64,000 nt of DNA from Juglans regia (taxonomy: Eukaryota; Streptophyta; Magnoliopsida; Fagales; Juglandaceae), in assembly GCF_001411555.2 (NCBI RefSeq), contig NC_049905.1, positions 12,223,334 to 12,287,333 on the forward strand. The letters run 5' to 3'. Positions within the stretch are counted from its first letter, which is position 1. Every line of letters starts with the position of its first letter. The notes under the pieces were generated by a model that was given only the letters and a program-made list of their open reading frames with translations, did not search any database and was not told where the DNA came from. Below are positions 46,424-59,141 of this stretch, one piece after another. The position numbers and the translations under genes are program-made.

Positions 46424-46607
46424 GTATACCCCCTCAATTTGCCCACTTGGTGTCCCTCTAGTGTAAATTGTATTTTTTTTCTTTTTATTTCAAACACTTT
46501 TTTATATACGTTTAAACATTTTTAAACCAGTAGTCACTTCCTTAATCAGTAAACATTTTTTTAAAAAAAAAATTAAATGCATGAACGGTCAAAATGAGGG
46601 GGTATAC
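46424..46607. mobile_element. Short MITE (184 bp)
   Basis: Inverted termini GTATACCCCCTCAATTTGCC (left) and GGTCAAAATGAGGGGGTATAC (right, reverse complement) surround an A/T-rich centre. No coding content. It abuts the LTR-like repeat. Confidence 0.7.
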
Positions 46608-47080
46608 TCTCTTTTGTTAGATTTTTTTAGCCCATTGTTGCTCTCTTGTGTCTAAGAGTAAGAGTTGCTTTTGTCCACCTACACTTATCTAAGAATGTGA
46701 AGGAAACAGACTTAGATATCATTAGTGTTCATCCCTACATGGTTAGATTTAACATGTACGTACTTGTTGCGATATCCACTTGCAATTAGATGTGTCGACA
46801 ATAATTGACTTCAAAAGACAATGTCTGTACACATGTGATACAATTGATGAGACTTTGCATTAAGTTGAAACAAAGCTGGTTCAATCGATGGCAAGAGAAT
46901 GATGAATGGTTTAGAATTGTTGAACGATTTGAGATTAAGCAAGCTATTCATAGCATTGTAAAGTCGGAAACCCCATAATTGTCAAGCACATAAACTTATT
47001 GGGTTTATTATGCTTATCTTTCTGCTCCTTTGTACTCTCAATCTTACCAATTTAGAATTTGGATTTACTATTTTATCTAA
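46608..47080. other. Spacer without recognisable features
   Basis: Mixed sequence. No gene, RNA or repeat border supported. Confidence 0.4.
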
Positions 47081-47705
47081 AGGTGTGCATTCGGACGTGG
47101 ATCCGGGTACCAAGAAATACCCGAATCCATATCTGGGTTTGTCCTGGTAAACCCGGCCAAACTTTGGGCAGATATATAGATTTGGCGAATTTATACCTGG
47201 ATATCCATTTTTATTTTATTTTTTTATGATTTCTTAGGCTTTTTCTTATTCTACCATATATCCCTTTTTTTAATATGGTTTTTAGTGCCTTTTTTTTTTT
47301 TTTTTGTATTTGTTTAACAATTTCTAGAAGGCTTTTTCCTACTGGCCTTTATGCTTACTACTTTTATATAATGAATATTTTTTTACACTTTTTAACTTTT
47401 TATTGCCCATTCAAATTTTATAAAAAATCAAATAATCATAGACATCGACACACGCACACAATACACTATATACTATTCTTCAAAAAGAAAAAAAAAATAT
47501 ACTACATACTACTTATTACATTGTTTACATCACAATGCAAAACATCAATTTTTCTTCTTGAAAACATGCAGGGGGTCACATAAGCCTCGTGTGTGGCCTT
47601 GTATAACCATGCTTGTAAGATCCTTGATACATATATGCTCAATCAAAGATGTGATCCACAATACAAATAAAAACAAATAGACATATTATAAAAAAAAAAT
47701 AATTG

Positions 47706-49053
47706 AAAAGAAAAGGGTTGGGATACCGTCATTAGGCAACCTGCTAGTGATGGATGTTTTTCATCATCAACGGCGTGGGACATCATTCGGGTAAGAGGGG
47801 AAGAACAACCAGGGATGGAGTGGATATGACACTCTGTTGTGCCCAAAAGGATCAATGTAAACATGTGGAAAGCCAAGGTTAATGGTTTAGCTACAAATGA
47901 CCGCATTAGGACCCCGGGCATTCTGATAGTCTCACACTGTGATTGTTGCTTGCTGGGCAATTGCGAATCTCTTGATCATGTGTTGGCTGCAGGGGAAATT
48001 CCTTCAAAAGTCTGGGAGTTGGCTGAAACGACGTTGGGTCTCCCGCGTTTGGTAACTCATTCGTGGTCGCGCGAAGGTGACACATTGGTTTTCCTTCGCC
48101 AAACAATTTTCTCAGCGTGGTGTCATTATCAGTATCCTTCCCTGCATTATCATGTGGCTGCTTTGGGTGCGACGTTGTAAGGCTAGGATGGAGGAGTTTC
48201 TTGAACCACCAGAGAGTGTGTGGCTAGATGTCAAAGTGTGGCTGTAGAAGCTATCCAGCTTGCTGATGCGTTCCAGGTCTCTTCCAATAGTGGATATCTC
48301 CATTTTGTTGGCACTAGATATTCCTTTATGCAGTATTAGGAGGCGAAGGGCATAGTTGATTTATTGGCGCAAACCAGTTGAGGGGTGGGTCAAGATCAAT
48401 GTTGACAAAAGCTGTAGAGGGAATCCTGGGACTTGTGGAGGTGGCGGTGTGATTCAGGACCAATGGGGTAATTTTATTGGTTCCTTTTCGTCGCACTTCG
48501 AACATGGTACTAACAACATGGCAAAATTGAGAGCTCTATTACTTGGTGTGCGCACGTGTAGGGATATGGGGTTTACGCAGTTGGAGATAGAGTGTGACTC
48601 AATGCTGGTAGTCAACTGGCTGTCGACTAGGAAGTGCTTGAACTGGTACTTATGTGATTACTGGGAAGAGCTTCTCACCTTGTTAACGAGACTTCGTTGA
48701 AACGTTGCTCATCAATTCAAAGAAGGCAATGGTCTGACTGATTTTCTTGCGCGACAAGGGGAGGAGGGTATTGTAAGGCAATACATGGATTGTAGTTCAT
48801 TACTGAGGGTTTTAAGGGGTATCTTAGGCTGGATAAATTGGGTTTGCCGCATATTAGAGCTTGGGGATGTGTTTAGCTTAGGTTTTGGTTGGTATTTGTT
48901 TTGTTGTTTTCTAATAAAATTTGGGCTAATGGGTATTTTTGGAGGGTTTTGATGTTTTTATTTGGTTCCACAGTATTCCTCCGCCATAAGTGAGAGTTCT
49001 TTTAATAAAAATGAGAGGAGATCATTCATGGACAGGTGTCATTCGTCTCTTTG
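47706..49053 (+). mobile_element. 5'-truncated LINE with zf-RVT and RNase H domains
   Basis: Flanked by the same 15-bp sequence AAAAAAAAATAATTG at 47691-47705 and 49054-49068, a target-site duplication merged with the poly-A tail. The zf-RVT block (MPKRINVNMWKAKVNGLA, CDCCL, LDHVL) is at 47839-48105. RNase H starts at 48365 (WVKINVDKSCRGNPGTCGGG) and ends with DFLARQG near 48750. The catalytic Glu is Lys here (NNMAKLRALL), while Asp in NVDKS, IECDSM and LTDFLA remain. Stops occur at 48178 and 48700. The 3' part lacks other genes. Confidence 0.8.
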
Positions 49054-49488
49054 AAAAAAAAATAATTGTAGATATGATTATTTGAAAACTCTTGATATTC
49101 TTTGGTTGCAATCATCTCTCAGTGATGTTGTAGAATTTTTCTAAATGTATTTCAAAATCCAAGGTTCAATTATGGGAAGTAGCTTGTTCGCAGTCAAACC
49201 ACTATCTATATTTTGAAAGGATCGACCTTTATTGGTAAAACAAACCTTGAAAATCTTCTGAAAGAAAATTTGCATTCAATCTGAGAACAAATGGAAAAAC
49301 TAAACTTCTTACTCTCTAAACAAAATCAACTATTTGTGCTTCCTTTAGTCCTTTTATAGTCCGCCCCATCCTCACTTCATTCTGACATACCTTTTATTTA
49401 AGGATTTTCGGTGCTTGGACCTGTAGAAGAGAAAAAATCACCAAATGTATGAAAAAACACTAGGTTTTTACTGGAAGATTTTAAAAAG

Positions 49489-50073
49489 GGTTAGTTACAT
49501 TTTGCCCCATCAAATTTTCACTCAATTCATAATGTGCCTCCGAAACTACTAATTGCATCAAAATGGACCCTCGAACTTTCAAAACTTCTCAATCCCTCTT
49601 TCTGTCTACTAACAGCGTTACATCTAACGAAAATTCACTGAAAATATATAATTTTCATCTAATTTATTATCATTGACTATATAAAATATAAAATAATATA
49701 TGCTATCAATTAATAATAAATCATTAATCATTAACCATATATAAAATTATTTTATACCTAAGTTGCAAGCAAATATGAATAATTTATGTACACAATAAAG
49801 TTATTTGATATTCATTAACCATATATAAATTAATAAAAAAATTATTTAATGATTTATGATTTATTATTAATTGATAGCATATATTTTATATGATAAATGA
49901 TAATAAATTAGATGAAAATTACATCTTTACAGTGAATGTTATGCACATGAGCAGCACATGCAGTGAATTTCCGTTAGATTTAACGCTTCGAGGGTCCACT
50001 TTGATGCAATTAGTAGTTTCAGAGGCACATTTTGAATTGAGTGAAAGTTCGAGAGGGTAAAATGTAATTAACC
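49489..50073. mobile_element. Foldback MITE (about 585 bp)
   Basis: Terminal inverted repeats exceed 80 bp. The left arm runs GGTTAGTTACATTTTGCCCC ... TGCATCAAAATGGACCCTCG. The right arm is its reverse complement with a few changes. The A/T-rich inner arms also pair (TATGCTATCAATTAATAATA and its mirror). Flanks look like ATTTTAAAAA / ATTTAAAAAA, a possible target duplication. Confidence 0.8.
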
Positions 50074-50079
50074 ATTTAA

Positions 50080-50500
50080 AAAAAAAAGAAATCCAAAGAG
50101 GCAGATCTACAAATATAGAAATTTAGATCTACAAACACAGAAACTTGATCTATAAACAAAGAAACTCAAATCTAGCCAAAGTGGGCAATGGCCAACGAGG
50201 GAGGAAAGTGATCATTTACAAACACAGAAACTCAGATCTAGCCAAAGTGGGTAACGAGAGAGGAAAGTGATATCCAATTCACTCCTCCAATCACCATAAA
50301 TCACCTACAAATCACAACAAATGACAAGAAATTACCTCTGCAAGTAGGGCTCCTCTTTCGAGCTCAAATTAGAAATCTAGGGTTCCTCAAGAAATCACTC
50401 AATTGGACTTCACAAGGGGGGCATGAGAATGAAGTGACCAAAGCTGGAGAATTAATGATCAACTGGACTATCGTTGAGAACTTGTAGTTTGAAGAACAAC

Positions 50501-50537
<37 letters not shown>

Positions 50538-50800
50538 CTGACTTCGGCATGGGAATTAATCGCGAGTTCAAAATGACATCGTTTTGAAACGAGAAATCTG
50601 TTTTTTTAAAAACACTCGGTTACAGATAACCAATTAAATAACCAGATCAATAATTGGGTCTGAGCGGGTACAAAATGTTCTACCTGCCTGGGTCCAATCT
50701 AGGTGAATAATCGCCTGAATTCATTTGGATTTTTGAATTCTAGACCGGATCGAAAAAAAAAAAAACCAATTTGGATGCACCCTCGTAGTTTTTTCAATTA
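50080..50800. other. Spacer with (GA)n microsatellite
   Basis: Contains a direct repeat of the words AAACACAGAAACT and AGCCAAAGTGGG (about 50130-50250) and an uninterrupted GA run at 50502-50532. No coding feature. Confidence 0.5.
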
Positions 50801-50814
50801 GGTCCATACCTTAT

Positions 50815-53800
50815 GCTCTCTTCTAGAAAGGTGGGACGTTTTCTCTCTATTGTTCTTCTGAACATAGAGGCCCTCTCTTGAACTTAGTTCAAAGAGGCTT
50901 ATCTATTTTTTGGATTTAAGGTGAGCTACTGAGTTACGTTCATGGCTGAAGAGTTATCTAGCCTATATGAGGGTTTATGTCTCACGAAAGAAGAGAAACA
51001 AGAATTTTTCATTCCGATTAAGGAAGTAAGAGCAAGAATGCTTGGCTGCTCTTGTTGTAGCAAAGAAAGAAGTAAACATAAGAGCTTTTCGGTCTACTAT
51101 GAGCTTTTTGGTCTACTTGGTACTAACAGATTTCTGGTTGAGTTTCAAAGTCCCATGGAAAAGGATTGAGTACTATCGGGAAGGCCCTAGTCCTTTGATA
51201 GGTCTTTGGTATGTTTATTTAATTGTGAAGGTTGTTTGGCACCCAAAGATATTGCTTTTAACAAAAAACCATTTTGTATACAGTTACATGATTTTCCTTC
51301 TGCTGGCATGAATAAAACCACGGGGGAAAGGTTGGGTGCAGCTACAGGCACTGTTTTATCAGTGGACGTAGATGTAAGTGGAATGGCTTAGGGCAGCTTC
51401 CTCAAGGTTAAAGTATTACTCGATATTTCTAAACCTCTTACTCGTGGTAGGTTTATTAATATGGGAGAGAAACGTTATTGGATCCCTTTCAAATATGAAA
51501 GGCTTCATATGTTCTATTCTTGGTTAAGGGCTAGCACTTAGATGAGGAGCTCTCAAACCTTTAGCAAGAAGGGGGTGATTTTGAAAACTCAGGAAGTTGG
51601 CGCCAAAACAAACTTGAGGACAGCAGGTACGATGAGGGAGGGATGGGACAAAATGCTACTGGGAACTTTAATGCAGCTTTTGAGCAAGCAGACCTTAGGA
51701 GTTCTGAAAACTACCAACTAAGGGGACCTTTACATGTAAAGGGAAATATGTACAAAACTAAAGGTCACTCAGACTTTACTCTTCAGGCAATTTCTGATAG
51801 CCTTGAGACCCCCCACTTGGTTGAAGTGACTCAAAGGATACTCTGATCTCCAAAGGGGTTTTGTCTAACCAATGCCCCCTCATGGATCAAGTTGGCCTCG
51901 ACACATCTAGTCCTATTAGAGATATCCCCTAGGTTAGTTCCCCTTCACAAAACTCTCCCATTAAACCCTTTACTGCTGGAAATGCTAAGGGTACCACTAG
52001 GAAGAGGAGGGCAAGAGGGCTGGGTCTTAAGGGAACTCATGGCCCACCTGATTCTTTTATGTGTGACACCAGTGATCCTAAACAAAGGAAAAGGCCTTGT
52101 GAAGGATATCATGGGCCCATCATGACAAGGAAGAGAGCAAAGCAAGCTAGGTTGGCAGAGGCTGGTGTCCAGCCCTGCCAGTCCCCATGAAACACTTAGC
52201 TTGGAATTGTCGAGGGCTTGAGAACACTCAAAACAGTTCGAGAGCTTCACCTAATGGTGAAGGAGAAGAGCCCGGATGTAGTATTTCTTAGTGAAACCAA
52301 ATGCATAAGGTAAAGAATTGAGTATACGCATGATAAATTGAATTTTGATCACTGCTTTTCTGTAGACTGTGTTGGAAGGAGTGGGGCCATAGCTATCCTT
52401 TGGAAAAAGGAAGTAGATTCTGCTTGGGACTCCTACTCTAACCATCCATCTCCTCTGATGTCTTGAATAAGAGATGGACTCTAACAAGCTTCTATGGGTA
52501 GCCTACTACTGCAAAAAGAAGTGAAAGCTGGGACCTTCTTAGATTAATCCAATCCAAAGTCCATAACCCCTGGTTGTGTTGGGGGATTTTAATGAAGTTA
52601 TGTTTCAAGATGAACAATTTGGCTCCAACACTTGACCCTTTAAGCAAATGGAGGAGTTCAGATTGGTTCTAGTGGACTGTGGTCTTGTGGACATTGGTTT
52701 TATAGGATCTAAATTCACTTGGTGTAACAAAAGGAAAAGGTCTGAATTTACTAAGTGTAGATTGGATATGGCTTTGGTAAATGATGAGTGGCTAAATCTA
52801 TTTGAAGTTAATCAGGTTTTTGATCTGCCAGGACAATACTCAGATCACAATCCTTTACTCATTCATTGTTTGAATTCTGTTCAAGTAGAAGCTCCTAAGC
52901 AGAAGGTGTTTACATATGAAGCTACCTAAGGCAAAAGAGAGGGATGTACTGAGCTCATAAAAGCTGCTTGGCTGCAGGGTTTTACTCAGGGCTTTAAGCT
53001 TGTTATCACTCAAGAAGGCTTGAAGGTTTGTAGAGATAAACTTAAGGTTTGGAGTAAGGAGGCCTTTAGAAATAAAAAAAGGCTCCTCACATAGAAGAGA
53101 GAAAAGCTAAGATTATTACAAGGCTCCAATATTGGTCAGTTTAATCAAACAGATAATAAATGAAGATGGTAGTCTAGCCTCAAGCCAAGAAGAGATTGCC
53201 AAGACCTTCCAATCTTTCTACCAAAACCTGTTTTCTTCCTCTAACCCGAGTTTAGTAGTCAGATAAGCTCTCTGCAGAGAAAAGTAGATGGTTACCTTGA
53301 AGAAGAAGAGCTGAAGTGGAGGCAAAGAGCCAAACAAAGATGGCTTAAGGATGGGGATAGGATCACCAAATTCTTTCATAAGTGTGCTTCTCAGAGGAAA
53401 CAAGTGAATACAATCAAACAGATAATAAGTGAAGATGGTAGTCTAGCCTTAAGCCAAGAAGAGATTGCCAAGACCTTCCAATCTTTCTACCAAAACCTGT
53501 TTTCTTCCTCTAACCCGAGTTTAGTAGTCAGATAAGCTCTCTGCAAAGAAAATTAGATGGATCACCAAATTCTTTCATAAGTGTGCTTCTCAGAGGAAAC
53601 AAGTGAATACAATCAAACAGATAATAAATGAAGATGGTAGTCTAGCCTCAAGCCAAGAAGAGATTGCCAAGACCTTCCAATCTTTCTACCAAAACCTGTT
53701 TTCTTCCTCTAACCCGAGTTTAGTAGTCAGATAAGCTCTCTGCAAAGAAAATTAGATGGATCACCAAATTCTTTCATAAGTGTGCTTCTCAGAGGAAACA

Positions 53801-56800
53801 AGTGAATACAATCAAACAGATAATAAATGAAGATGGTAGTCTAGCCTCAAGCCAAGAAGAGATTGCCAAGACCTTCCAATCTTTCTACCAAAACCTATTT
53901 TCTTCCTCTAACCAGAGGAATTGAGAGGCTGCTCTCCATTCTTTTCATCCTTTAGTCAGTGAAGAGATGAATTGCTCCCTTTCTAGTCCTTTTTCTGAAT
54001 AAGAAGTAGAAATAGCTATCCAAGACATGAACCCTCTTGGATCCCCTGGTCCAAATGGTTTCCCAGCAGTGTTTTATCACCAACATTGGGCCACAATTGG
54101 TAAGGAGGTAACAACAGCAGCCGCCCTTGAAGCACTAAATACCAGAAAGGGTTTTAAGGAGATCGATCAAACTTTTAGCTCTTTGATTCCCAAGAAGATG
54201 TGTCCCCAATCTATAACAGACTATAGACCCATCAGCTTATATAATGTCTTTTATAAGATTATCTCCAAAGTGGTTGCAAATAGACTCAAGATCATACTGC
54301 CCAACCTAATCTCCCCTACACAGAGTGCATTTTTTCCAGGAAGATTGATTTCTGATATTGTGATTGTTGCGTATGAACTGCTGCACTCTATGCAAACCAA
54401 ATTAAAAGGGAAGCATAATGGTTTTATGGCACTTAAGCTCGACATCAACAAAGCTTATGATCGAGTAGAATGGAGTTTCCTGCATAAAGTGATGATTAAA
54501 ATGGGCTTTGATAGTAAATGGGTAGACTTGGTTATGCAGTGTGTTACCACTGTCAACTACTCTATTTTAATTAATGACATTCCTCAAGAACCTTTCACCC
54601 CATCTAGAGGAATCAGGCAGGGAGATCCCCTATCTCCCTACCTTTTTATCATTTGCTCTGAATTTCTTAGCCATAGCCCTGAATCAAGCTGAGTTGCAGG
54701 GTTTAATCTCTGGGATCGCAGCTGCTCAAGGTACTCTACATGTGAAACACTTATTCTTTGCAGATGACATCCTGGTCTTCTGCAAATTCAATCCAATAGA
54801 GTGGAGTAGATTACAACAAGTACTAAGCAACTATGAACAAGCATCTGGGCAAAGGCTTAATCTTGACAAAACCTCTATTTCTTCAGCAGCAACACCAAGC
54901 TAGAGGTCCAACAAGCTATTATGCAGCAAGCAAGTATTAAAGCCTCATGATCCTTTGATAAATACCTGGGGTTACATTCCTATGTAGGAAGAAACAAAAT
55001 CAAAGCCTAATTCAGTGTTAGACAGGGTCAAAGCCAAGATGGTTAGTTGGAAGATTAATATGTTGTCTCAAGCTGGGAAAGAAACATTACTAAAATCTGT
55101 TTTGCAGTCAATCCCTACATACAACATGGGTATTTTTAAACTTCCCAAAACCATCCTTAGAAGTCTCAACCAACTCCTACAATCCTTTTGGTGGGGTCAA
55201 GGAGATAGTTGATCTAAAATCTATTGGTTGAGTAAGTAAACACTTAGGAAGCCCAAGCAAAAGGGAGGTTTGGGTTTTAGAGATTTTGAATATTTTAATT
55301 TAGCCCTACTGGCTAAACGAGGACGGAGGATCATCCAAAGTCCTTCATCCCTTGCTGCTCAGGTTCTTAAGGCTAAGTATTTTGCTACCTCAGATTATCT
55401 CTCAGCCAAATCAAGACCCAGTGACTCATATGTATGGAAAAGCTTCCTTTCAGAAAAGCCAATACTCAATGAAGGCCTCTTATGGAGAGTAGGAGATGGG
55501 AGCAAGATTAAAATCTGGCAGGACAAGTGGCTACCATGCCCTTCAACCTTCCGAGTGCAATCTCCTGTCAACACTCTGGATGCTGAATCACCAGTCTCTA
55601 CAGTTATAAATCCAGCTACTATGCAGTGGGATCTTCCTCTTATCTATGCCATCTTCTTAGATTCTGAGGCAGGTTTAATTAGCAAGATTCCTATTAGTCC
55701 CTGCAGGAGCCAAGATATGCTGACTTGGAGATGTTCAGGCAATGGTAAATTTTTAGTAAAAAGTGCCTATCACCTACAAGGCTCAATAAAAGATGACAAA
55801 ATGGTACAACCATTAGACTAGGCTTCCACATCGAGGATTTGGAACAAAATCTGGGGTATCCAGGCACCCCAGGCCACGAAATCCTTCCTTTGGAGAGCAG
55901 CCAGTGAGTTCCTTGCCACTAATCTAACCTGTACAAAAGGAAAGTGGTAGAGTCACCCCTTTGTCCAATATGTTCCCTTGACTCTAAATCAGTTTCTCAT
56001 GTTATCTGGTCCTGTAAAGTAGCTCAAGATGTGTGGTCTATGAGCTCAAGAAGAGTTCAAAAACTTTGTATCCTTGATGGTTCTTTTAAGGACATTATGA
56101 TGCCTATCATAGACCAATTATCCCCTTTGGAAATCACTGAAGTTGCTTTCACTGCAAAAACAATTTGGAATAGGAGAAACACTTGGCTTTTTTTTGCAGC
56201 AGTTTCGTCCTCCTTCCCAAGTCTCCAAGCAGGTCCATGCAGAGATGCTTTCAATTAGATCTTGGCTAGAGGGTGGGATAAAATAGGCTAAGGTCCATGT
56301 GCCACTTAACAACAAATAGTCTGCTCCCCCACCAAACTTCTTCAAAGTCAACTAGGATGCAGCCATTGATAAAGCCAATTTGAAACTGGGGATTGGTGTG
56401 GTATTAGGGATTCAAATGACTCCATCATGGCTTCATTGTGTTCATCTATGCCCCTAAATCTCGATCCACTCCTAGGAGAAGCAGTAGCTGCTCGAAGAGC
56501 TACCTCCTTTTGTGCTGAATTGGGGCTGCATCATATTATCCTAGAAGGTGACTCTTGCTATGGTGAAGGGTGTTCAACACAAAGAAGATAGCTGGAGTTC
56601 CTTCGGAATTGTTATTAGAGATATCAAGTTCATGCTCTCCAAGACCCGCAATTGCTCTATTCTACATGTTCCTAGGAAAGTCAATGTAATTGCCCATCAT
56701 TTGGCAAAGTTTGCTTTTAATTGCTCGGAAGACTGTATACTTATTGAGGATTATCCTCCATGTATTTAGCATTTGCCCTAATGAATGAAGTCAATTATTA

Positions 56801-56814
56801 TTTTTTAAAAAAAA
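50815..56814 (+). mobile_element. Full-length LINE (L1-type, RNase H-bearing), inactive
   Basis: Bounded by the 15-bp direct repeats AGGTCCATACCTTAT (50800-50814) and AGGTCCGTGCCTTAT (56815-56829, two differences). An A-run precedes the right one, as expected for target-primed insertion. ORF1 starts at 50942 (MAEELSSLYEGLCLT) with a DUF4283-type block. ORF2 starts at 52188 (MKHLAWNCRGLE). It includes endonuclease words SPDVVFLSETKC, GLVDIGFIGSKFTWCN and YSDHNPLLIH (52260-52890). RT is at 54027-54900 (NGFPAVFYHQHW, KLDINKAYDRVEW, GIRQGDPLSPYLF, FFADDILVFC). zf-RVT is near 55944-56060 (CPIC...SHVIW) and the RNase H tail ends near 56750. Many stops and frameshifts make it dead. Confidence 0.85.
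53151..53930 (+). repeat. 199-bp tandem repeat inside LINE ORF2
   Basis: The block starting AGATAATAA.TGAAGATGG occurs at 53151, 53420, 53619 and 53818 (spacings 269, 199, 199). The first interval keeps about 70 bp (TTACCTTGAAGAAG ... GGGGATAGG) that is missing from the others. The unit covers the ORF2 linker between endonuclease and reverse transcriptase. Because 199 is not a multiple of three, it shifts the frame. Confidence 0.9.
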
Positions 56815-56829
56815 AGGTCCGTGCCTTAT

Positions 56830-58860
56830 ATTTTCATATGGTAATTTAGCAATGCTAACATAGAATTCCACCTAGCAAAAATATAAAATATAAAAGTTAT
56901 TTACAAAACAAAAATAATAAAAAAAACTTTTAAAAAATGAAATTGATAAATAAAATATGAAAGCACACACAACTATAAAATAATAGTTGATAATATTTTA
57001 AAATATGAAAGCACACAACTATAAAAATAACGAACAAATAAAAAATAAAACAAAGCAATACCAATCCAAAAATATTAAAATTAAATTTAACAAGTTTTAA
57101 AAAAAAAACTAGAAAATTCATAGAAGTACACAAATTAGAAGGATCCAAGCGATGGATATGTGGATTAGCCAATTAACCGAGGCAAACTTGGTCGGTTGAA
57201 ATCCAAACACATGGGCGTTGAGTGACCTAGACTAGGGGTGCTACTCGCACCATATAGTGTGGGCTAGCCTCCTCCCCGCCCCCCACCCTGCATGGGCCAG
57301 GGGTGGGGTTTTCACCCCCAGCACCCATCCTCGGTGTGCGGAGGTACCCTGTCCGGATACCAAGGTGCAGAGGCAGGCATCCCACCTCCCCTCCAAATGG
57401 GTCATCGGCCCAAAAGTTGTTTCTGGGCCCAAAATGTCTCAGAAACAGTAGAAATGCCCAAAATGGCCCAAAATTAGATTCTGGGCCATTTTGGATCTAT
57501 AAATTAACAAAAAGTATATATATAAATAACAAATAAAAATGAATTTATAATAATAAAAATAATATACAAATTAAGATAAAATGAACTATTAAGTACTACT
57601 CCTACCTAATATATTAATAATAATAACTAACGTATTACAATAATACAAATTAAGAGAAAAAAATTATAAAATTATAAACATAGAAGAGACATTGTATCAA
57701 CATTACAAATATCTAAATCACTAAATAAAACTGAACCGACTTGTAACTACTGAGTGAACTATTTGACTTTTGAGGCGGGTGACCAAGGGTGGAAAGACGT
57801 AATTAGAATTTAGTGATGCCTGCTGTGAGTCGTGAAATCATAAAATCTGAAACATTAACAATTTAATTATAATTGGAAGATAAATTAAAATTATAAACAA
57901 GAAACAAAAAATTAAAACTACAAAGAACCAATAGAAATGAAAAATTAGAAACTAAAATTTGACTAACCAAGATGAGATGGGGATCAAGATAAGACATTGA
58001 GAATATACCATCTGAATTTTGGTCCTTAGACTTGGGATTATGATTGAGGCTTGAGCTACGCATATGACTGTAAGATTATAAAAACAAGTAGATACCAAAA
58101 ATTATATAAATACAAAAAATAGCTAAGGGACAATATAAATTGTACAAACTTATGGCAAATGGCAATGGTGAGTCGGGATCCAATATGGTGAAGAGAGAGG
58201 TATAGAGCTGAAGTGAGTGGGTTAGAAATAGAGTAGCAACATGCCCGACAGAAATGGCACAATCAGATTCTTAATGTGAACCCCCAACTACCGTGTTTGA
58301 TTACTGTCTTTTAGAACATGTTTAATGTAACCACAAAAATAGTCAAATCCTCTTTTCGTATTTGGATCTCGACAACAATCTTTATTCTTATCCCCAATCT
58401 TTATCGTTATTGTTATCCTCTTTTCGTACTCGTGGTTCTTCTTTGTGCCAAGTGTCCAATACTATTTACCAAGTGTGGCTAAGATCCTACCAAGTGTCAA
58501 AATAAAACTTCTCTAACCTAATTTAGACATTCCACACTGTGATTTTGAAAAATGTTACGCTAGAAGCTACTATAGATGTTACTGTTCACTTCGAGAAAGT
58601 AAAATATAAACTTTGCATTGTAAAATCTTAAATATTCACACAAACCTAACTATGGAATTTGTTTATTTAAATTCAATCTTGAAGTGTCTCGAAATAAGAA
58701 AACGCATTTTCAAACAAACGTTTTGTCCGAAAATTGAAAACGAGATTATTGCGCCATAAAATCTTAAATAATTAACTGAATCTAATAGCGTAGACCATAA
58801 GTCAATTTGACACTCCTAAATATATCAAATAAATAAAATCACACTTTTGGCACCATAGTG
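56830..58860. other. AT-rich spacer with a GC-rich repeat fragment
   Basis: 56830-57170 and 57490-58260 are A/T-rich without genes. 57230-57480 is a GC-rich island starting AGGGGTGCTACTCGCACC and ending with repeated GGCCCAAAATGG words. It resembles the end of a non-autonomous DNA element, but I found no second end. The overlapping frames there on both strands are artefacts of the GC-rich stretch. Confidence 0.4.
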
Positions 58861-59141
58861 AGTGATAACTCTGGCTATGCTGAGAGACTAAAACCCATGC
58901 AATTGGTCGAATCGCAAAAACTTATGGTGCTTCCACGAGGTTCCTAAAACCAATAGAAATTTCACCAATGAATTTCTAGCGGACTGTTACAGCAGGACCT
59001 CAGAGCTGGGGCCTTCAAGGAAGCCTCGACCTCGCCTTCAAAAGAGGGACTGCCGGTAGCAGAACGAGCAAAAGAAATGGGGGAGACTACTGGAGGACAC
59101 TTCCCCTGATCAGCCTACCGAGGGACCCTAACCACCAAGTT

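Larger units (their letters stand above)
47081..50784. mobile_element. Possible non-autonomous DNA element with nested inserts
   Basis: The left end AAGGTGTGCATTCGG and the right end CCAATTTGGATGCACCCT are inverted-repeat-like. Both are bordered inside by GGATCCGGGT / GACCGGATCG and similar words. Between them lie a LINE (47706-49053) and a MITE (49489-50073). No matching 8-bp target duplication was found, so the outer unit is tentative. Confidence 0.35.

Noticed and set aside
50942..52125. Separate small host genes in the ORF1 region
   Set aside because: The frames are consecutive broken pieces of the LINE's ORF1, within the target-site duplications at 50800 and 56829.
57241..57536. Five overlapping 60-77 codon frames
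   Set aside because: A GC-rich transposon-end fragment leaves all frames open over a short span. No frame has family similarity.
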